64,000 bases of DNA, from NCBI GenBank assembly GCA_033807695.1, contig CM066305.1, positions 186,001 to 250,000 on the forward strand, read 5' to 3'. Positions 1 through 11,569 of the stretch are shown here, one piece after another; the first letter of the stretch is position 1, and each line of letters begins with the position of its first letter. This stretch comes from Daedaleopsis sinensis. Taxonomy: Eukaryota; Basidiomycota; Agaricomycetes; Polyporales; Polyporaceae. Below the pieces are notes generated by a model, which worked only from the letters and a program-made list of their open reading frames with translations, had not been told where the DNA came from and did no database searches. The position numbers and the translations under genes were made by a program.

Positions 1-13
1 GGTAAAGAAGCAT
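1..13 (-). CDS. First codons of a second GH43 gene (cut by left edge)
   Basis: Read on the minus strand, the first 13 bases give ATG CTT CTT TAC, i.e. MLLY, the same start as the complete GH43 gene whose ATG is at 3237 (MLLN). The 5' flank beyond this ATG (14 to about 1640) is homologous to the 5' flank of the complete gene. The window therefore begins inside the signal-peptide codons of a tandem GH43 paralogue. Only four codons are visible, so nothing can be said about its integrity. Confidence 0.7.
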
Positions 14-1640
14 AGTAAACGACCGGATGTCCGAGTCACAGGGGAGGAGTCAGGGAGGGTTAGACGGAGGGTTAGACGGAGGAAAGTTGCTTCCACCGTG
101 CCAGTCGGGGTCGGGGGAAGCTCGGCGGCCTCCCTATCGTCTCCCGTCGACTTTTAAACATTCAGATGCCGAATTTGAGTTTATGGAGACGGGGAAGCTT
201 GAGGTTCGACTGCACCGCGTGATGACGATACGGTGGGGACGTGCGGCGCAACCCATCTAGCGCACAGTGTTACACGAAGGTAACTGTCAGCAGGTTATAG
301 TGAGGCGGAAGTTGTATTCCTTGCGGCGAGGAACAGGTGTCGTTGGCCTTGAGACCTTCGCTTCCGACATGGAGAGTGGATTCTGCTACAAGTCACGTAT
401 ATGACCTCACGGTGTCATACACTGGCAGCCTTGATGGATTGGCGGGGAGATCTGGCGTCCGGAAGCTCCAGAACCTGTGTCAATCTGACTCAACAGCGGC
501 CACCTTGTTTACTACCCACCGTATTAGGTGTGCTCAGGGCTATCCCCAATGCCTGTGCCTGTGCGAGCTCAAACAGCGGGACGATCGAGTTCTAGGTTGA
601 ATAGCCAGACCTATTTCATGCATCTCCATCAAGACGTCAACCACTGAAAGATGCCACGCACCGCGGTAATCCATGTGCTTCAAAGCATAGTAGATTTCCT
701 GACCACAGTCGTTCCTGGTGAAGCTGCCTTTATCGTTTGTAGCCATAGCTCTAGTAAAGACCCTGCAAGGTGGGATGCAAGGTGGGAGCACAGAAGTGAC
801 CTACAGGTGCAAGGCACTATGTACTATGTAGTCACTAGCTAGCCTTCACGACGGGAGGTGACAAGGAACAAATTCGTGGAGCGCTGGGAGCATAGCTAGG
901 AGTCAATGATGCCGCCGTCACGCGTCACGTCCGACCGACTGATGCCAGTGGTTCGAGTCTCAGTCACCTACTTATAGACTTTGAGTCTTGGATTCATCCC
1001 GTCAATGCCGTCAAGTCGCTCGGGCGGTTACACTAAGTAAGTACTGCGCCAAGGCCACCGGGTGCCTCAAAACTCAAAGTTCCTTGCGAAACTCGGAGAA
1101 CACGTCCCTGGTGGCGTTGACTCTACCCCGGGAACGGATGGTATCCGAACTCTACTTATTCGCTTGACTATCATGTAGGCCTTAGGTCTGATGTAGGTCG
1201 GTACTATCTGGTACTATTCACAAGTGTGCGTAACACACCTACTACAATGTATGTACCGAGTTGCTCTTTCTCCAACTGCTACTAGAGGATAGACTCGAGG
1301 CTCTAAAGTCCGTTACTTCTAACCAATATGATGATCATGACGAGCAAAAGTAGGAATTCTGATATGAGCATAACAACAACCGATGCATTTAACAGATAAA
1401 CGACAGCGGACAAGAGAACACATGGGACATACATGTACGAACGATATAGATTACTTGAAGTTTGCAACACGCTTCACGCGCCCTGTCGGCTCGCCCCTCC
1501 TGCTCGCGATCATCAACGTTTCAGCACTCAGCACAGCTCAGCACTGGCTTCGGCGGTGAATGCTCGACCACCGTACCTGATCGGCTCAGCGAGCTTGGGC
1601 CTGGGCCCCGACGACGCCTGACGACGCACGGAGGACGAGA
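14..1640. repeat. Upstream copy A of the tandem GH43 duplication
   Basis: This non-coding stretch is a diverged direct copy of 3238-4470. Shared landmarks are the GGAGGA/GACGGAGG-rich leader, the block ACTTTTAAACATTCAGA (about 151 versus 3366), the block around AGCCTTnACGAnGGGAGGTGACA (842 versus 4011), GAGAACACATGGGACATA (about 1412 versus 4291) and GCCTGGGCCCCGACGACGC (about 1600 versus 4455). Copy A has about 300 bp more between roughly 960 and 1260. It contains short GTTAGACGGAGG repeats near 58-84. I see no gene in it. Confidence 0.75.
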
Positions 1641-1789
1641 TGGATGGACAGGAACAAGTATAGTATCTGTTCATCCAATGATCGCAAGTCCGGACCAATA
1701 CAGCCACGTGCACCTTCGCACCTGCTCGTACACATGTCCAAATCATAATCACTCAGATGCCATGACTAGCTATCTGGAAGGCGTCGACG

Positions 1790-3237
1790 TCAAGCAGGCA
1801 AGTCGAACACCTGGTCGAAGCCCGCCGGGCTAGGGAACGCCGGCGAGCTGTCTGCGTTCCATCCAAATGGCTGCGTGCGGATCGTACGCCCGTTCCAGCC
1901 TGCGTTCGGGTCCGCGTCCGCGTGGTAGGCGACGTACGGGACCCCGTTCCGGTCATAGGGGAACGACGCGTGCCCGGGCCCGAACGCGACGTCCGAGCTC
2001 CACATAACCGGGCGGTCGTCGAGGCGCCACCAGTTCCCGGGCACAACTGTGTGTGCAAAGGGAGCGGCGGATAACGAGGTTAGCGGTGTTCTGAGTACTT
2101 CAGTTATGACACGTAACGCTAAGAGAGGGACGTACGCGGGTCGGCGCCGTTGTCGATGCCCATGAAGGCGAGGCAGTAAGCAGACGTCCAGCTACCGGCC
2201 GCGGCTAGAATGTCGGGTGAGTGATCGTACAATAATGCTTAAGTGTGCTGGCGTTGGTGTCGGGGCTTACAGTAGACAAGGAACGTGCGGCCGTTGTGCA
2301 CGAGGATCTCGGGACCCTCGTTGATAGCCTGGCCACCGCTCTGTTGCCATGCGGGCGTGGGCTCGTGCAGGAGAACTCGGTTGCCGGAGATATGTGTCGG
2401 CGAGTCCATCCTCGCGATGTACAAGTTCTGCGTGGTCTGGTGCGCACCGTCCGACCATCCAGACCAGATAAAGTACCTGCAATCACATGGCGTCAGGCGA
2501 CCCGCTCAGACTAGTACAGCTGAAGCTGTGGGAACTCACAGTCTGCTTGGGTCATTTTGGTACTATTCACGGGTGCTTGTTGAGAATGTGCGTGATCGCA
2601 GGAGCACCAGACGGACTTACGATCAGGACGGTGCCGTCAATTGCCCAGTTGTTGTCTGGCGAGGTGATCTGGCCAACAAGCTGCAGTGCACGATTCAGTC
2701 TCGAGCGCACCTGCGCACGCACTACGCTAGAGATAGGCCAGCACTCACATCGAAAGGCTGCATCGGGTCTGTAGTGCTCCTCCCCTTCAAGACGTACATC
2801 CGATGCGATGCATTGTCGCCATTGGAGGCCATCGCAACGTAAATGTAAAACGCGCCTTGAATGTAGTGCAACTCGGGCGCCCAGACATCGGTGAACGGGG
2901 AAGGGGGCTGGTAGACGACCATGCCGGTCTGCGCCCACTGCGCGAGGTTGCTTGACTTGGTGACGCGGACGTCGCCGCCGGTAGTATAAAGAAGGTAGTA
3001 CAAGTCACCGTACTTGAGCACCCAGGGGTCGGCCCCTCCCCCTGGTTTGATCGCTGGGGAGGAACATAGTACGACGGTTAATAAGCACGAGTGGCGGTGC
3101 CCCTCGAGACTCTCAGATGACGCACGGTTGTTATAGGTCGCGCGAGCCACTAGATCACTACTACCATGAGGCACGGGACTTGCCAATGTCGTTGCGGCGA
3201 GCAGAAGGCTCACGAAGAACCAGAAGTTAAGAAGCAT
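1790..3237 (-). CDS. Secreted glycoside hydrolase family 43 (arabinanase/arabinofuranosidase-like)
   Basis: Seven exons on the minus strand: 3126-3237, 2749-3053, 2621-2680, 2518-2525, 2271-2476, 2136-2204 and 1790-2046; 338 residues. Residues 1-19 form a hydrophobic signal peptide ending in LASP, so the enzyme is probably secreted. GH43 enzymes are five-bladed beta-propellers that cleave arabinan or arabinoxylan side chains by inversion. The three expected acids are present: Asp46 in GGGADPW (base), Asp154 in WAIDGTV (pKa modulator) and Glu215 in INEGPE (acid). YLLYTTG, VWAPELHYI, YFIWSGW and GPGHASF are further family motifs. Exon 4 is only 8 nt (CTTCAGCT) and is needed to join DGTVLI to YFIWSGW in frame. 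The gene is the right-hand member of a tandem pair with its 5' flank duplicated. Subfamily and substrate cannot be fixed by eye. Confidence 0.88.
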
Positions 3238-4470
3238 AGTGAACGACCGTCCGAGTCAGAGGGGAGGATTCAGGGAGGGCGAGACGGAGGAAGAGAGGAA
3301 AGTTGCTTCCACCGTGCCAGGAGGGGTCGGGGGAAGTTCGGCGGCGTGGATGTCGTCCTCTGCCGACTTTTAAACATTCAGAGGCCGACTTTGGCTTGAT
3401 GGAGATGGGGAAGCATGAGCTTGAACTGCACCGCGTGATGGCGATACGGTGCGGACGCGCGGCGCAGTCCTTCTAGCGCACAGTGTTATGCGGAGGTCGT
3501 GAGCAGGTGGTAACGTGACATTGTGTTCCTTGCGGCGAGGAACAGTTGTAGTTGGCCTTGTGACCTTCGCTGTCGACAGGAGAATCGCCTTGCACAAGCA
3601 GGGCGGATGCTGCAAGTCTATTATTTGTAAACTTCATTTTGCGCCTCGGTGTCAACTAGCCTTGAGGCCTATAGGCCTAGACTTGCTTACTTACCATACA
3701 TCAACTGTGCCCATGCCAGCTCAAGCAGCCTCGGGACTATCGAGTTTAGGTTGAACTGCCAGGTAATTTCAATGATCTTGCTGCGGCACAATATGGTCTG
3801 ACTGGTCATCGGAGGGACGCCGTGAATTCGCGCATCTCCATCGCGACGTCGACCAAGAGATGCCACGCACCGCGATTACCCGTGCATGTGCTTTTACATC
3901 TTGCTGACCACAGTCGTTCCTAGTGAAGGTATCTTTATCGTTCGTAAGCATGACTCTAGTAGATACCTTTAAGTTGCAAGATACCTACAGGTTTAAAGCA
4001 CTAGTCAGCTAGCCTTGACGATGGGAGGTGACAGAAGAACACATTTGTGAAGCGCTCAGGAAATCATTGGTCAATTTGTCACTCTGCCATCACGGCGGCG
4101 TCACGCGTCACGTTCAACGACCGAGTCCCGACTGGTTGACACTTACATCTGCTACAAGAGGATATAAATGCTCTACTTGAGTCATGCAGCCGCCATTAGT
4201 ATAACCTTCTATCAAATACTACAGGACGAAGGCAGAAATTCTAATAGGCACATAACAACCGATAGCATTGCAGATAAACGATAGCAGACATGAGAACACA
4301 TGGGACATATGTACGAACGATCCAGATTGCAACACGTTCCAGCACCATGTCCGTTCGCCCCTCCTGCTCGCGATCACTAACAATGCACATGTTCGAGCAC
4401 TACTAGCTTCGGCCGTGGAGACTCGAGCACCGTACCCGATCGATTCGAGCTTGAGCCTGGGCCCCGACGA
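3238..4470. repeat. Upstream copy B of the tandem GH43 duplication
   Basis: This is the 5' flank of the complete GH43 gene and the diverged direct copy of 14-1640. The similarity stops close to 4470, just before the 3' end of the cdc14 gene at 4512, which places one breakpoint of the duplication in the GH43/cdc14 intergenic region. No gene is seen here. Confidence 0.75.
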
Positions 4471-4511
4471 CGCGCTGAGAAGCAGACGAACCCAACCCAA
4501 CCCGACCCATC

Positions 4512-7104
4512 TCAACTCAACCCCCACACCCCCGCCTTCTTCACACCCTCGACGAGCGCGTCGACGTTGCCCAACATCGTCCCCAAGATCTCCTTCTTCT
4601 CCTCCATCGTCCGCGCGCCCCGCTTCTTACCCGCCGTCGGCGAGCTCGCGCTCCGCGGCCCCGTCCCGCTCTTCAGCAGCCCAGACCCGCCTGGGGACTC
4701 CAGAGCGAAGTCCGCGAGGCTCTGTGTGCGGCGGTGCAGCTTCGACGACGGCTTCGGAGTCTCAAACGGTGTCGCATGCCTGGGCTGTGCATTCTCGCGG
4801 CTCGGGGTCTGTGCTTCGAGCGAGCTTGCGGACGACAGAGACGAGGCGGACGAGACGGACAGGCCTCGGGAGTGTCCATGGGCACTGACGCCCGTTCCCG
4901 CACGCGATCGCGGGGTGTGCAGTCCTGCACTGCTCTTCCCCGAGTCCTCGCCCTCGGTGTCTTCGGACGACAGCACGTCGCTTGGATTTCGAAGCTTGGA
5001 CGGTAGACCACTTGAAGTGCGCTCGGTGAGTTTCGGGCGTAGACCACTGGGTCCACGTCCGAGATGGGATATCAGCGGCTTCTTCGGGCTGAGTGGGACG
5101 TAGTCGACATCTTTCTTCAGCATGAGGAGCGAACGGGGTTGGCCGCGGCCGAGAGCGTTCGCGGATCCCGTAGGCGGGGTTACGGTGCGATGGGATGGTG
5201 TAAGACCTGGTATAATTTGCTTCACAGCTGGGGCGAATGGTCCTTTGGGCCGATGTGACGCGTGATCACCGTTAGATTTCGCAGGTATCGCGTCGTGGAG
5301 GGATGCGGATGTAGCGGTTGTAGACGTTGACCAAACAGAGAAAGCAGACGATGCGGATGACGAGCGTGAAGATGTATCAGTGTCGTACGCAGATTGAGAT
5401 GTCGAAGGATGTGACCGATGAGATGGCGAAGGACTTCGTGAGCACGGGACCTCGGGGGCGAGTAGATGTGATTCATCGGAAGAGGACGAGGTACCAGGAG
5501 GCGTGGTTTCGTCCAACAGGTAGAAATATAGGAATTCAAGACATTTCATCCTGTGCAAAAGTGTGAGCATCGAAAGAAACGATGACTGCAACGGTCTATC
5601 ACTCTTGATGTACTTATGCGACCAAAGGCCGTAGCCCGGAGGTATATATGTACCAGCAGTCAAGGGCGAGTCAACGTACCTGACTTCACGAGGCGTACCG
5701 GCCCGCTTCAGAATTTTCACGACTACTTGAACGCCGTTGAGGTCTTCGAACGCACGTAGTGCTGGTATGGAGTCAACAAGGATGCAGAGAAGCGTGTCCA
5801 GGATAATCGAGGCCAGAGGTACCTCCGTGGACTTGGGAGTCGGCGTCGCAGAGAAAGAACCCGCTCTAGGCGAGGTGGGGGTACTCGCAGAGGAGGTGGA
5901 GGGACTGAGGTGACGCGATATGAGTAGAAGGTCAAGTAGAACCTATAACATGTAAGCAGAACTTGCGACGAGCAGAAGTATTGTACGCACTTCGAGCGGG
6001 TATCTTCGTCCTAGAAAAAGCTTGCTTGGCTTATGGATAAGCGCGACACCTTGGATGATAGCCATAGCTTGGGCGAGCTGCTCAGCCAGAATCGTCACCT
6101 CGGGTTTTCTGTCGCCTACCAATAACTGTCAAAGAGGCCTCTCGTAAAGTGGAACAAAGACTCACTGTCTGTGGAGCCCTTATTGAGGCACTTCTCCAGC
6201 AACAGTGACGCTGTTGAAGTCCATGTAACAATTCGAGACGATACTACGATTGTAGATGAGCTATGGCCTAGCGGTACGCTGAACAGAATGCATTGGGGGT
6301 AGTTTCACCAGGGTCTTGTCATTGTCTCGTCATCAGGTAAGAAATACGACGAGTTTGCGCAACAATGGAACCCTCCGTGATTTGCATTACTGGACGCTCC
6401 TACGAGCTTGTACAGAAGCATCCCAATCTGCAATCTCCCGACTGTGTCGCTTTTGCGTCGGGGTTGTCGCCGCTCCTCCTACTGGTAAGCATAGTAGCCT
6501 GCTACTGTTTGGACGACAATATTGTCGTGACGATGCTTCACGTCCTCCGGACGGGGAGCGCGAGCTGTCGGTCGAGGGCTCCGAGGACATCACTACTAGG
6601 TGCCCACAATTTGTTGTACTCATGCGTCCGGAGGACATGAAGCAATGGATGCTTCACATTCTCCGAAAGCACGTCGATCTAATGGTCGCGTACATCTCGA
6701 CACACAAGTCGTCAGGCGTGATTGAGAACATCCTCTCAACCCGCCGTCTTTCTGCTCTTATTTGACCCTCTGCAACGATAGATGACGACGCCACAATCAC
6801 ACCATCGCGCCCTTCAACTTGACATGGGGAAGGGGAAAATCGCCAATATAGCGCAGGTAGACGTGATTCATATAGACGTACCATTACACTGAAACGTATC
6901 CTGCAGCGCGTTGAAGTACGCAGGCAGCCCTACAGCCCTTGGGTCGGACGTCTCCGCCAATACGTGTTCAATAGCCACTAGGGCGTCTCCCTTTGTGGTG
7001 ATGGATGTCCTAGTCGAGACCAGCTACTGCACATCAAGGCCAATCCGTAGTTCACAACGAATAGCCCTCACATCATCAAGAGCATCCTGGAGGATGTCGT
7101 GCAT
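4512..7104 (-). CDS. cdc14: Cell division control protein 14 (septation initiation network)
   Basis: Six exons on the minus strand: 7072-7104, 6882-7023, 6166-6243, 5991-6115, 5680-5942 and 4512-5550; 559 residues. The product matches the fungal Cdc14/SIN family (partner of the Sid1 kinase in fission yeast, at the spindle pole body; not the Cdc14 phosphatase). Diagnostic blocks are NALQDTFQCNVSSRIVTW, ILAEQLAQAMAIIQG, KPSKLFLGRRYPLEVLLDLL, LRAFEDLNGVQVVVKILKRA and MKCLEFLYFYLLDE (residues about 48-228). A long Ser/Pro-rich, probably disordered region follows. A conserved C-terminal helix ends in LGNVDALVEGVKKAGVWGLS. Intron 2 (6244-6881) is 638 nt while the other introns are 48-129 nt. The start was chosen because MHDILQDALDD matches the family N-terminus and splices in frame. 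It diverges from the FAH-family gene at 7488. Confidence 0.88.
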
Positions 7105-7487
7105 CGGCGCGATGTTGGCGCATGCGCCGTCTAAGTCGTTGTCCATGACGCCAAAGTCCCTGGAGGTATGGTGTTTCGAGTCAAAGCATGTAGAGAATCG
7201 ACCAGATGTGTCGCAAAAGAAAAGTGCGTTGTAGACGTGGCGGTCAGTGGATAACAAGTGAACAAGATACGAACATGGCGGAACGATGTTCAAAACAGGC
7301 AGCAGCTTCAACCCAGAACTAGGGTTACGTAAATGCTAGCGCGTTCAGATCACGGGATCGAGGGTAGGGCGCGCCGGTAGCCGCTCGTGTGTCCCACGTC
7401 CGGAGTTCCGCTGCCGCACGCTTCTCCTTTACGGCCGCCGTCCTACATCATGGCGAGCGGTTCCCAGCTCTACCTCTTACCATCACC
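7105..7487. promoter_or_regulatory. Divergent promoter region between cdc14 and the FAH-family gene
   Basis: This 383-bp stretch separates two genes pointing away from each other and must carry both promoters. I see no clear TATA box. An open frame on the minus strand continues upstream of the cdc14 ATG, so a longer cdc14 N-terminus cannot be excluded. Confidence 0.5.
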
Positions 7488-8782
7488 ATGTCGCCAATCA
7501 GGACGGTGAGCACCTCATCAAACACGACAAGCAGAGCAGCTTTGACGACGAGGGACAGCAATGGACTCGTCTCATTCGGTTTGTAGCCGCGGAGACAGCT
7601 CAAGTTCACATCGGTGAACCCGTGGACCCAAAGCTTGATGGTGCGTCATATTCTGTTATCGTTCTGCTTCTAGAGACCTCAAATGTTGTCGGTACTTCAG
7701 TTGGGCTTGCGGTTCACCAGAAGAAATCCGTGAAGGCATATGAGATTGTCGGTTCAGCTCTCGACCCGACCGCTCAGGTCACGAAGAACATCCTCACCGT
7801 GAAGCAGCTTCTCGCGCCTCTATCGCGTGAAGAAGTTGGCCTCGTGCGCTGCCTTGGTCTTAACTATGCGGATCACGCGGTATGTTTACCTGTACATCCC
7901 CCATGTACATGTTCCTTACGCCTCCCGGAAAACGCTCAGGCAGAGGCCAACCTTCCAAAGCCTACGTATGTGACAAAGTGTACAAGGGAAGAAAAGTGCT
8001 GATAGCAATCCCCAGCTACCCTGTTCTGTTCTACAAGCCGGTCACGTCTCTGATTGGTCCGGAGGTCCCCGTTACGATCCCAAAGCACGTCCAACCCGTG
8101 GAGAAGCACCTGCCTGACTACGAGGTCGAATTGACCGTTGTCATTGGCAAGGCCGCCAAGAACGTGTCTGAGGCCGACGCACTGGACTATGTCCTAGCAT
8201 ACACTGCTGGCAATGATGTTGGTCATGCAATTACCCCCGTATGATCATGAACAAACAGTCGCTCGTAGATGTCCTTCAGGTATCACCAAATGGCTGTGTC
8301 ACAGTGGAACTTCTCGAAAGGATATGGTGAGTCTAGTTCCCGTGTTGTTCTTCAGCATATTCCTCACTATCCATTCACAGATAACACGACTCCAATTGGG
8401 CCCGTCCTCGTCGCTGCTCATGCCTTCCCTGACCCCCAGACGGTTCTTCTCAAGACTACGGTTAACGGCAAGGTCCTTCAAGACGGCACTACTGCGTATG
8501 TCATTCACTGCCTGCGTTCTAGCCCGCACGCCGCCTGACTATTCTCTATATAGCGACCAGATCTTCAACGTCCGGCAGACCATTGCGTTCCTATCACAGG
8601 GCACTACTCTCCTTCCCGGCTCGATCATCATGACCGGTACACCCAAGGGTGTCGGATTCGTCAAGAAGCCCCCACAGTTCCTCAAGGACGGCGACGACAT
8701 GAGTGTCTGGGTAGGCGGAGGCATCGGCACTCTCATCAACCCGGTGGTTGAGGAGCGTGGCACCACGAAGGCGAAGCTCTGA
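7488..8782 (+). CDS. Fumarylacetoacetate hydrolase-family protein (acylpyruvase-like)
   Basis: Eight exons: 7488-7505, 7559-7640, 7701-7879, 7940-7965, 8016-8217, 8269-8326, 8381-8495 and 8554-8782; 302 residues. The ATG sits in a CACC context and the first exon encodes only MSPIRT before WTRLIRFVAAE. FAH-fold enzymes hydrolyse or decarboxylate diketo acids with a bound divalent metal. Visible family motifs are GLNYADHA, YPVLFYKP, LPDYEVELTVVIGK (metal-ligand glutamates), AYTAGNDMSFR, WNFSKGYD, GPVLV and IIMTGTPKGVGF. Length and layout fit FAHD1/FAHD2-type acylpyruvases or oxaloacetate decarboxylases rather than the longer tyrosine-pathway FAH. The fifth intron has a weak GTTGGT donor. The exact substrate cannot be told from sequence. 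Confidence 0.9.
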
Positions 8783-9563
8783 TGTTCATTTGGGAATGAG
8801 AACATTCTAGGCGAGGTACGAGTGTGGGGAGCCGGTCGGGTGCACGTTCCGTTTGTTAAGCTCAACTAGTCGCTGAGTGATCCTGTCTATTTAGACATGC
8901 TGTCAAATCTGATGAGCCATTTTTGCTTTGCTGAGTGCACGAAAGACCACGATGGAGCAGAACAGCCCCTTGGACGACACATTCTATGTGATTTTGGAGT
9001 GCATATCATCAATTTCCCGTGGCTGCTAAATTCCCATCGTTCAGCGACGATTTGCCCAGCTATTGCCACGCACATGGTCAGTGCGCATACCCGGGCCTCA
9101 ACAGGCTTTAGGCATGACAACTTCTTCATCTTGGCATTTGCGACCCAGTGCTGGGCCTACAAACCAGTCCGGTTGTCCATTGCTCTCACTGACGGGGTAT
9201 TCTCACAGGAGTCTTCAAGTCAGGGTGCGGTCTCCACGCCACTAGCGGTGTGATCCATTCAGGACGGTCGCGCTCACGAATATGAGAGCAGTACCCCTTC
9301 TGTCCAGCACGTTCTCAATGACCTCTCGTGTACCCATCTCGGCGACGCATTCTCGGGCTGCGGCATTATGCCGATGAATCACGCCTCTCACACCATTGGT
9401 CATGTCGCCCTCACGGTGTCGGGGCGGACACAAGACCGTCGGAATGTACGCTTCCCGTGCTGACTCCCTTTCGATATAAAAACACCTGTCGACGTTTCCT
9501 GTTCCTTGGATTGGACGTACCCACCTGCGTCGGCACCTCTAGTCTCTGGCTCCCGTCCGTAGG
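8783..9563. other. Intergenic region with the glyoxal oxidase promoter
   Basis: No gene is recognised here. The region holds the 3' flank of the FAH-family gene and, at its right end, the promoter of the glyoxal oxidase gene. Confidence 0.6.
9475..9482 (+). promoter_or_regulatory. TATA box of the glyoxal oxidase-like gene
   Basis: TATAAAAA lies 89 bp upstream of the ATG at 9564, the usual distance for a fungal TATA box, and the intervening sequence has no ATG in a good context. Confidence 0.6.
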
Positions 9564-11429
9564 ATGAAGTGGTCATTGCTCTCTGCTCTCTCCCTGCTGC
9601 CGTGTCTCGCACGCGCTGCCCCGTCAGCCCCAGCGGCTCCGGGATGGCGCTTCGACTTGAAGAATGCGACGTCCGGCATTGTCGCGCTCGAGTCTATCGT
9701 TGTCTCTCCGACCCTCGTCATCTTCTTCGACCGTGCGTCGGACGACCCGCTGCAGATCAACGGCCACTCAGCATGGGGTGCTCTCTGGAACCTCGAGACG
9801 AGCACCGTCCAGCCGCTGGATGTGCTCACGAACTCCTTCTGTGCTAGTGGGGCGCTGCTCAGCAACGGTACCATGGTATGTTTGTCTGTGCTGTCTTAGT
9901 CTCTCAAAATCCTTGTAGTGACTGTTGTTATAGGCGAGCATTGGCGGTGACCCCCGTGGCTTCGCCGGAAACCCAGCGATCCATCCTGGAAACCAAGCTA
10001 TTCGTATATTCGAGCCGTGCGCATCTCCCACCGGCGAGGGCTGCACACTGTTCGAGGACCCCGAAAACTTGCATCTCCTCGCGACGCGATGGTATCCCAG
10101 CTCCGTCCGTATCTTCGACGGCAGTCTGATAATCATCGGCGGCACGCACGTCAACGCCGCGTTCTACAACATCGACCCGGAGAATAGCTTTGAGTTCTTC
10201 CCGCGCAAGGAGGACACGGTCCGTCCGTCGGCGTTCTTGGAGAGGGCTCTCCCTGCGAACCTATTCCCCAGGTACGTACTTACAGTCTACAGGGCATCAG
10301 TTCTCATCAGCATCAACTGTCTGTATGCCACAGAGCGTTCGCCCTTCCTGACGGGACAGTGTTTATGGTCGCCGGCAACCAGTCAATCATCTACGACATC
10401 GAGAAGAACACAGAGACGATCCTCCCAGACATCCCCAACAACGTGCACGTCACGAACCCCATCGACGGCTCCGCGATCCTCCTCCCGCTCTCCCCGCCCG
10501 ACTTCATCCCGGAAGTTCTCGTCTGCGGCGGCACAGCGACCGACCCGCTCGACCCCTCCCTCCTTTCTTCCCAAACCCCGGCAACTTCCCAATGCTCGCG
10601 CATTACGCTGACCCCGGAAGGCATCAAGAAGGGGTGGGTCGTCGAGCACATGCTCGAGGCGCGCACGATGCCCGAGCTCGTGCATATCCCGAACGGCCAG
10701 GTGCTCATCGTGAACGGGGGCGAGTCCGGCTTCGCCGCTATCAAGACCGTCCAGGATCCGATCGGGAACTCGAACGCGGACCACCCCGTGCTCGTGCCCT
10801 CGATCTACACCCCGGACGCGCCCCTCGGGCAGCGCATCAGCAACGCGGGCATGCCGAACTCGGGCATCGCACGCCTGTACCACTCTAGTGTCACACTCAC
10901 CCCGCAGGGCAACTTCCTGATCGCGGGCAGCAACCCGAACGCGCAGACCGTTGTTGGCCCAAACGTGACGTTCCCGAGCGAGTTCAGGGTGCAGACGCTC
11001 GACCCGCCGTTCATGTTCGTCGAGCGGCCGAAGATCGTGAGCATGCCCGAGAAGCTAGCGTTCGGGAAGCGGGTGACGGTCCCGATCTCGCTCCCGCTCG
11101 CGCTGAGCCGTCCTGGGGCGAAGGTACAAGGTACGCACCCTTTACTGTTTGCGCTGTGTCGTTATCGGTCGCGCTGACCCTAGTGTGTTGCGGCAGTTGC
11201 GTTGATGGATCTCGGCTTTTCGAGCCACGCGTTCCACTCGAGCGCACGCCTCGTCTTCATGGAGGCCACCATCTCCTCCGACCGTCGGTCGTTGACGTTC
11301 GTCACCCCTCCGAATGGCAGAGTGTTCCCGCCGGGACCAGCGACTGTGTTCCTGACGATAGACAATGTCACGAGCGAAGGTGCTTGGGTCATGATGGGCA
11401 GCGGGAACTCCCCGCCGACCCTCGAGTGA
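9564..11429 (+). CDS. Glyoxal oxidase-like copper radical oxidase (AA5_1)
   Basis: Four exons: 9564-9875, 9934-10271, 10334-11130 and 11197-11429; 559 residues. A signal peptide (residues 1 to about 18, LPCLARAAP) indicates secretion. Family members oxidise aldehydes such as glyoxal or methylglyoxal to acids and release H2O2 that feeds lignin-degrading peroxidases. The redox cofactor and copper ligands are all visible: Cys93 (NSFCASG), Tyr158 (TRWYPSS), Tyr399-His400 (ARLYHSS) and His493 (FSSHAFH). Their spacing closely matches that of the characterised Phanerochaete glyoxal oxidase (Cys70/Tyr135/Tyr377/His378/His471). The rest is a kelch-type propeller ([29 protein letters not shown]) and a C-terminal Ig-like domain. 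No WSC domain or GPI signal is seen. Confidence 0.93.
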
Positions 11430-11569
11430 AGGGATTAGGATCGGGTTTTACTTCGTTCGAGTGTAAAACTTTGACATGCTATCTCATATGTAACAGGACC
11501 TCATTTTTTACTCAGAGTCACGCGTACGGCACGAAATGCTCTGCCAAAATGCAATTAGCAGTTGCAGGG

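Noticed and set aside
4268..5103. Plus-strand open frames of about 180-200 codons over the cdc14 last exon
   Set aside because: Shadows of the Ser/Pro-rich cdc14 tail, without splice logic or family similarity.
10383..10883. 166-codon minus-strand frame opposite the glyoxal oxidase gene
   Set aside because: A GC-rich shadow; the plus strand has all catalytic residues.
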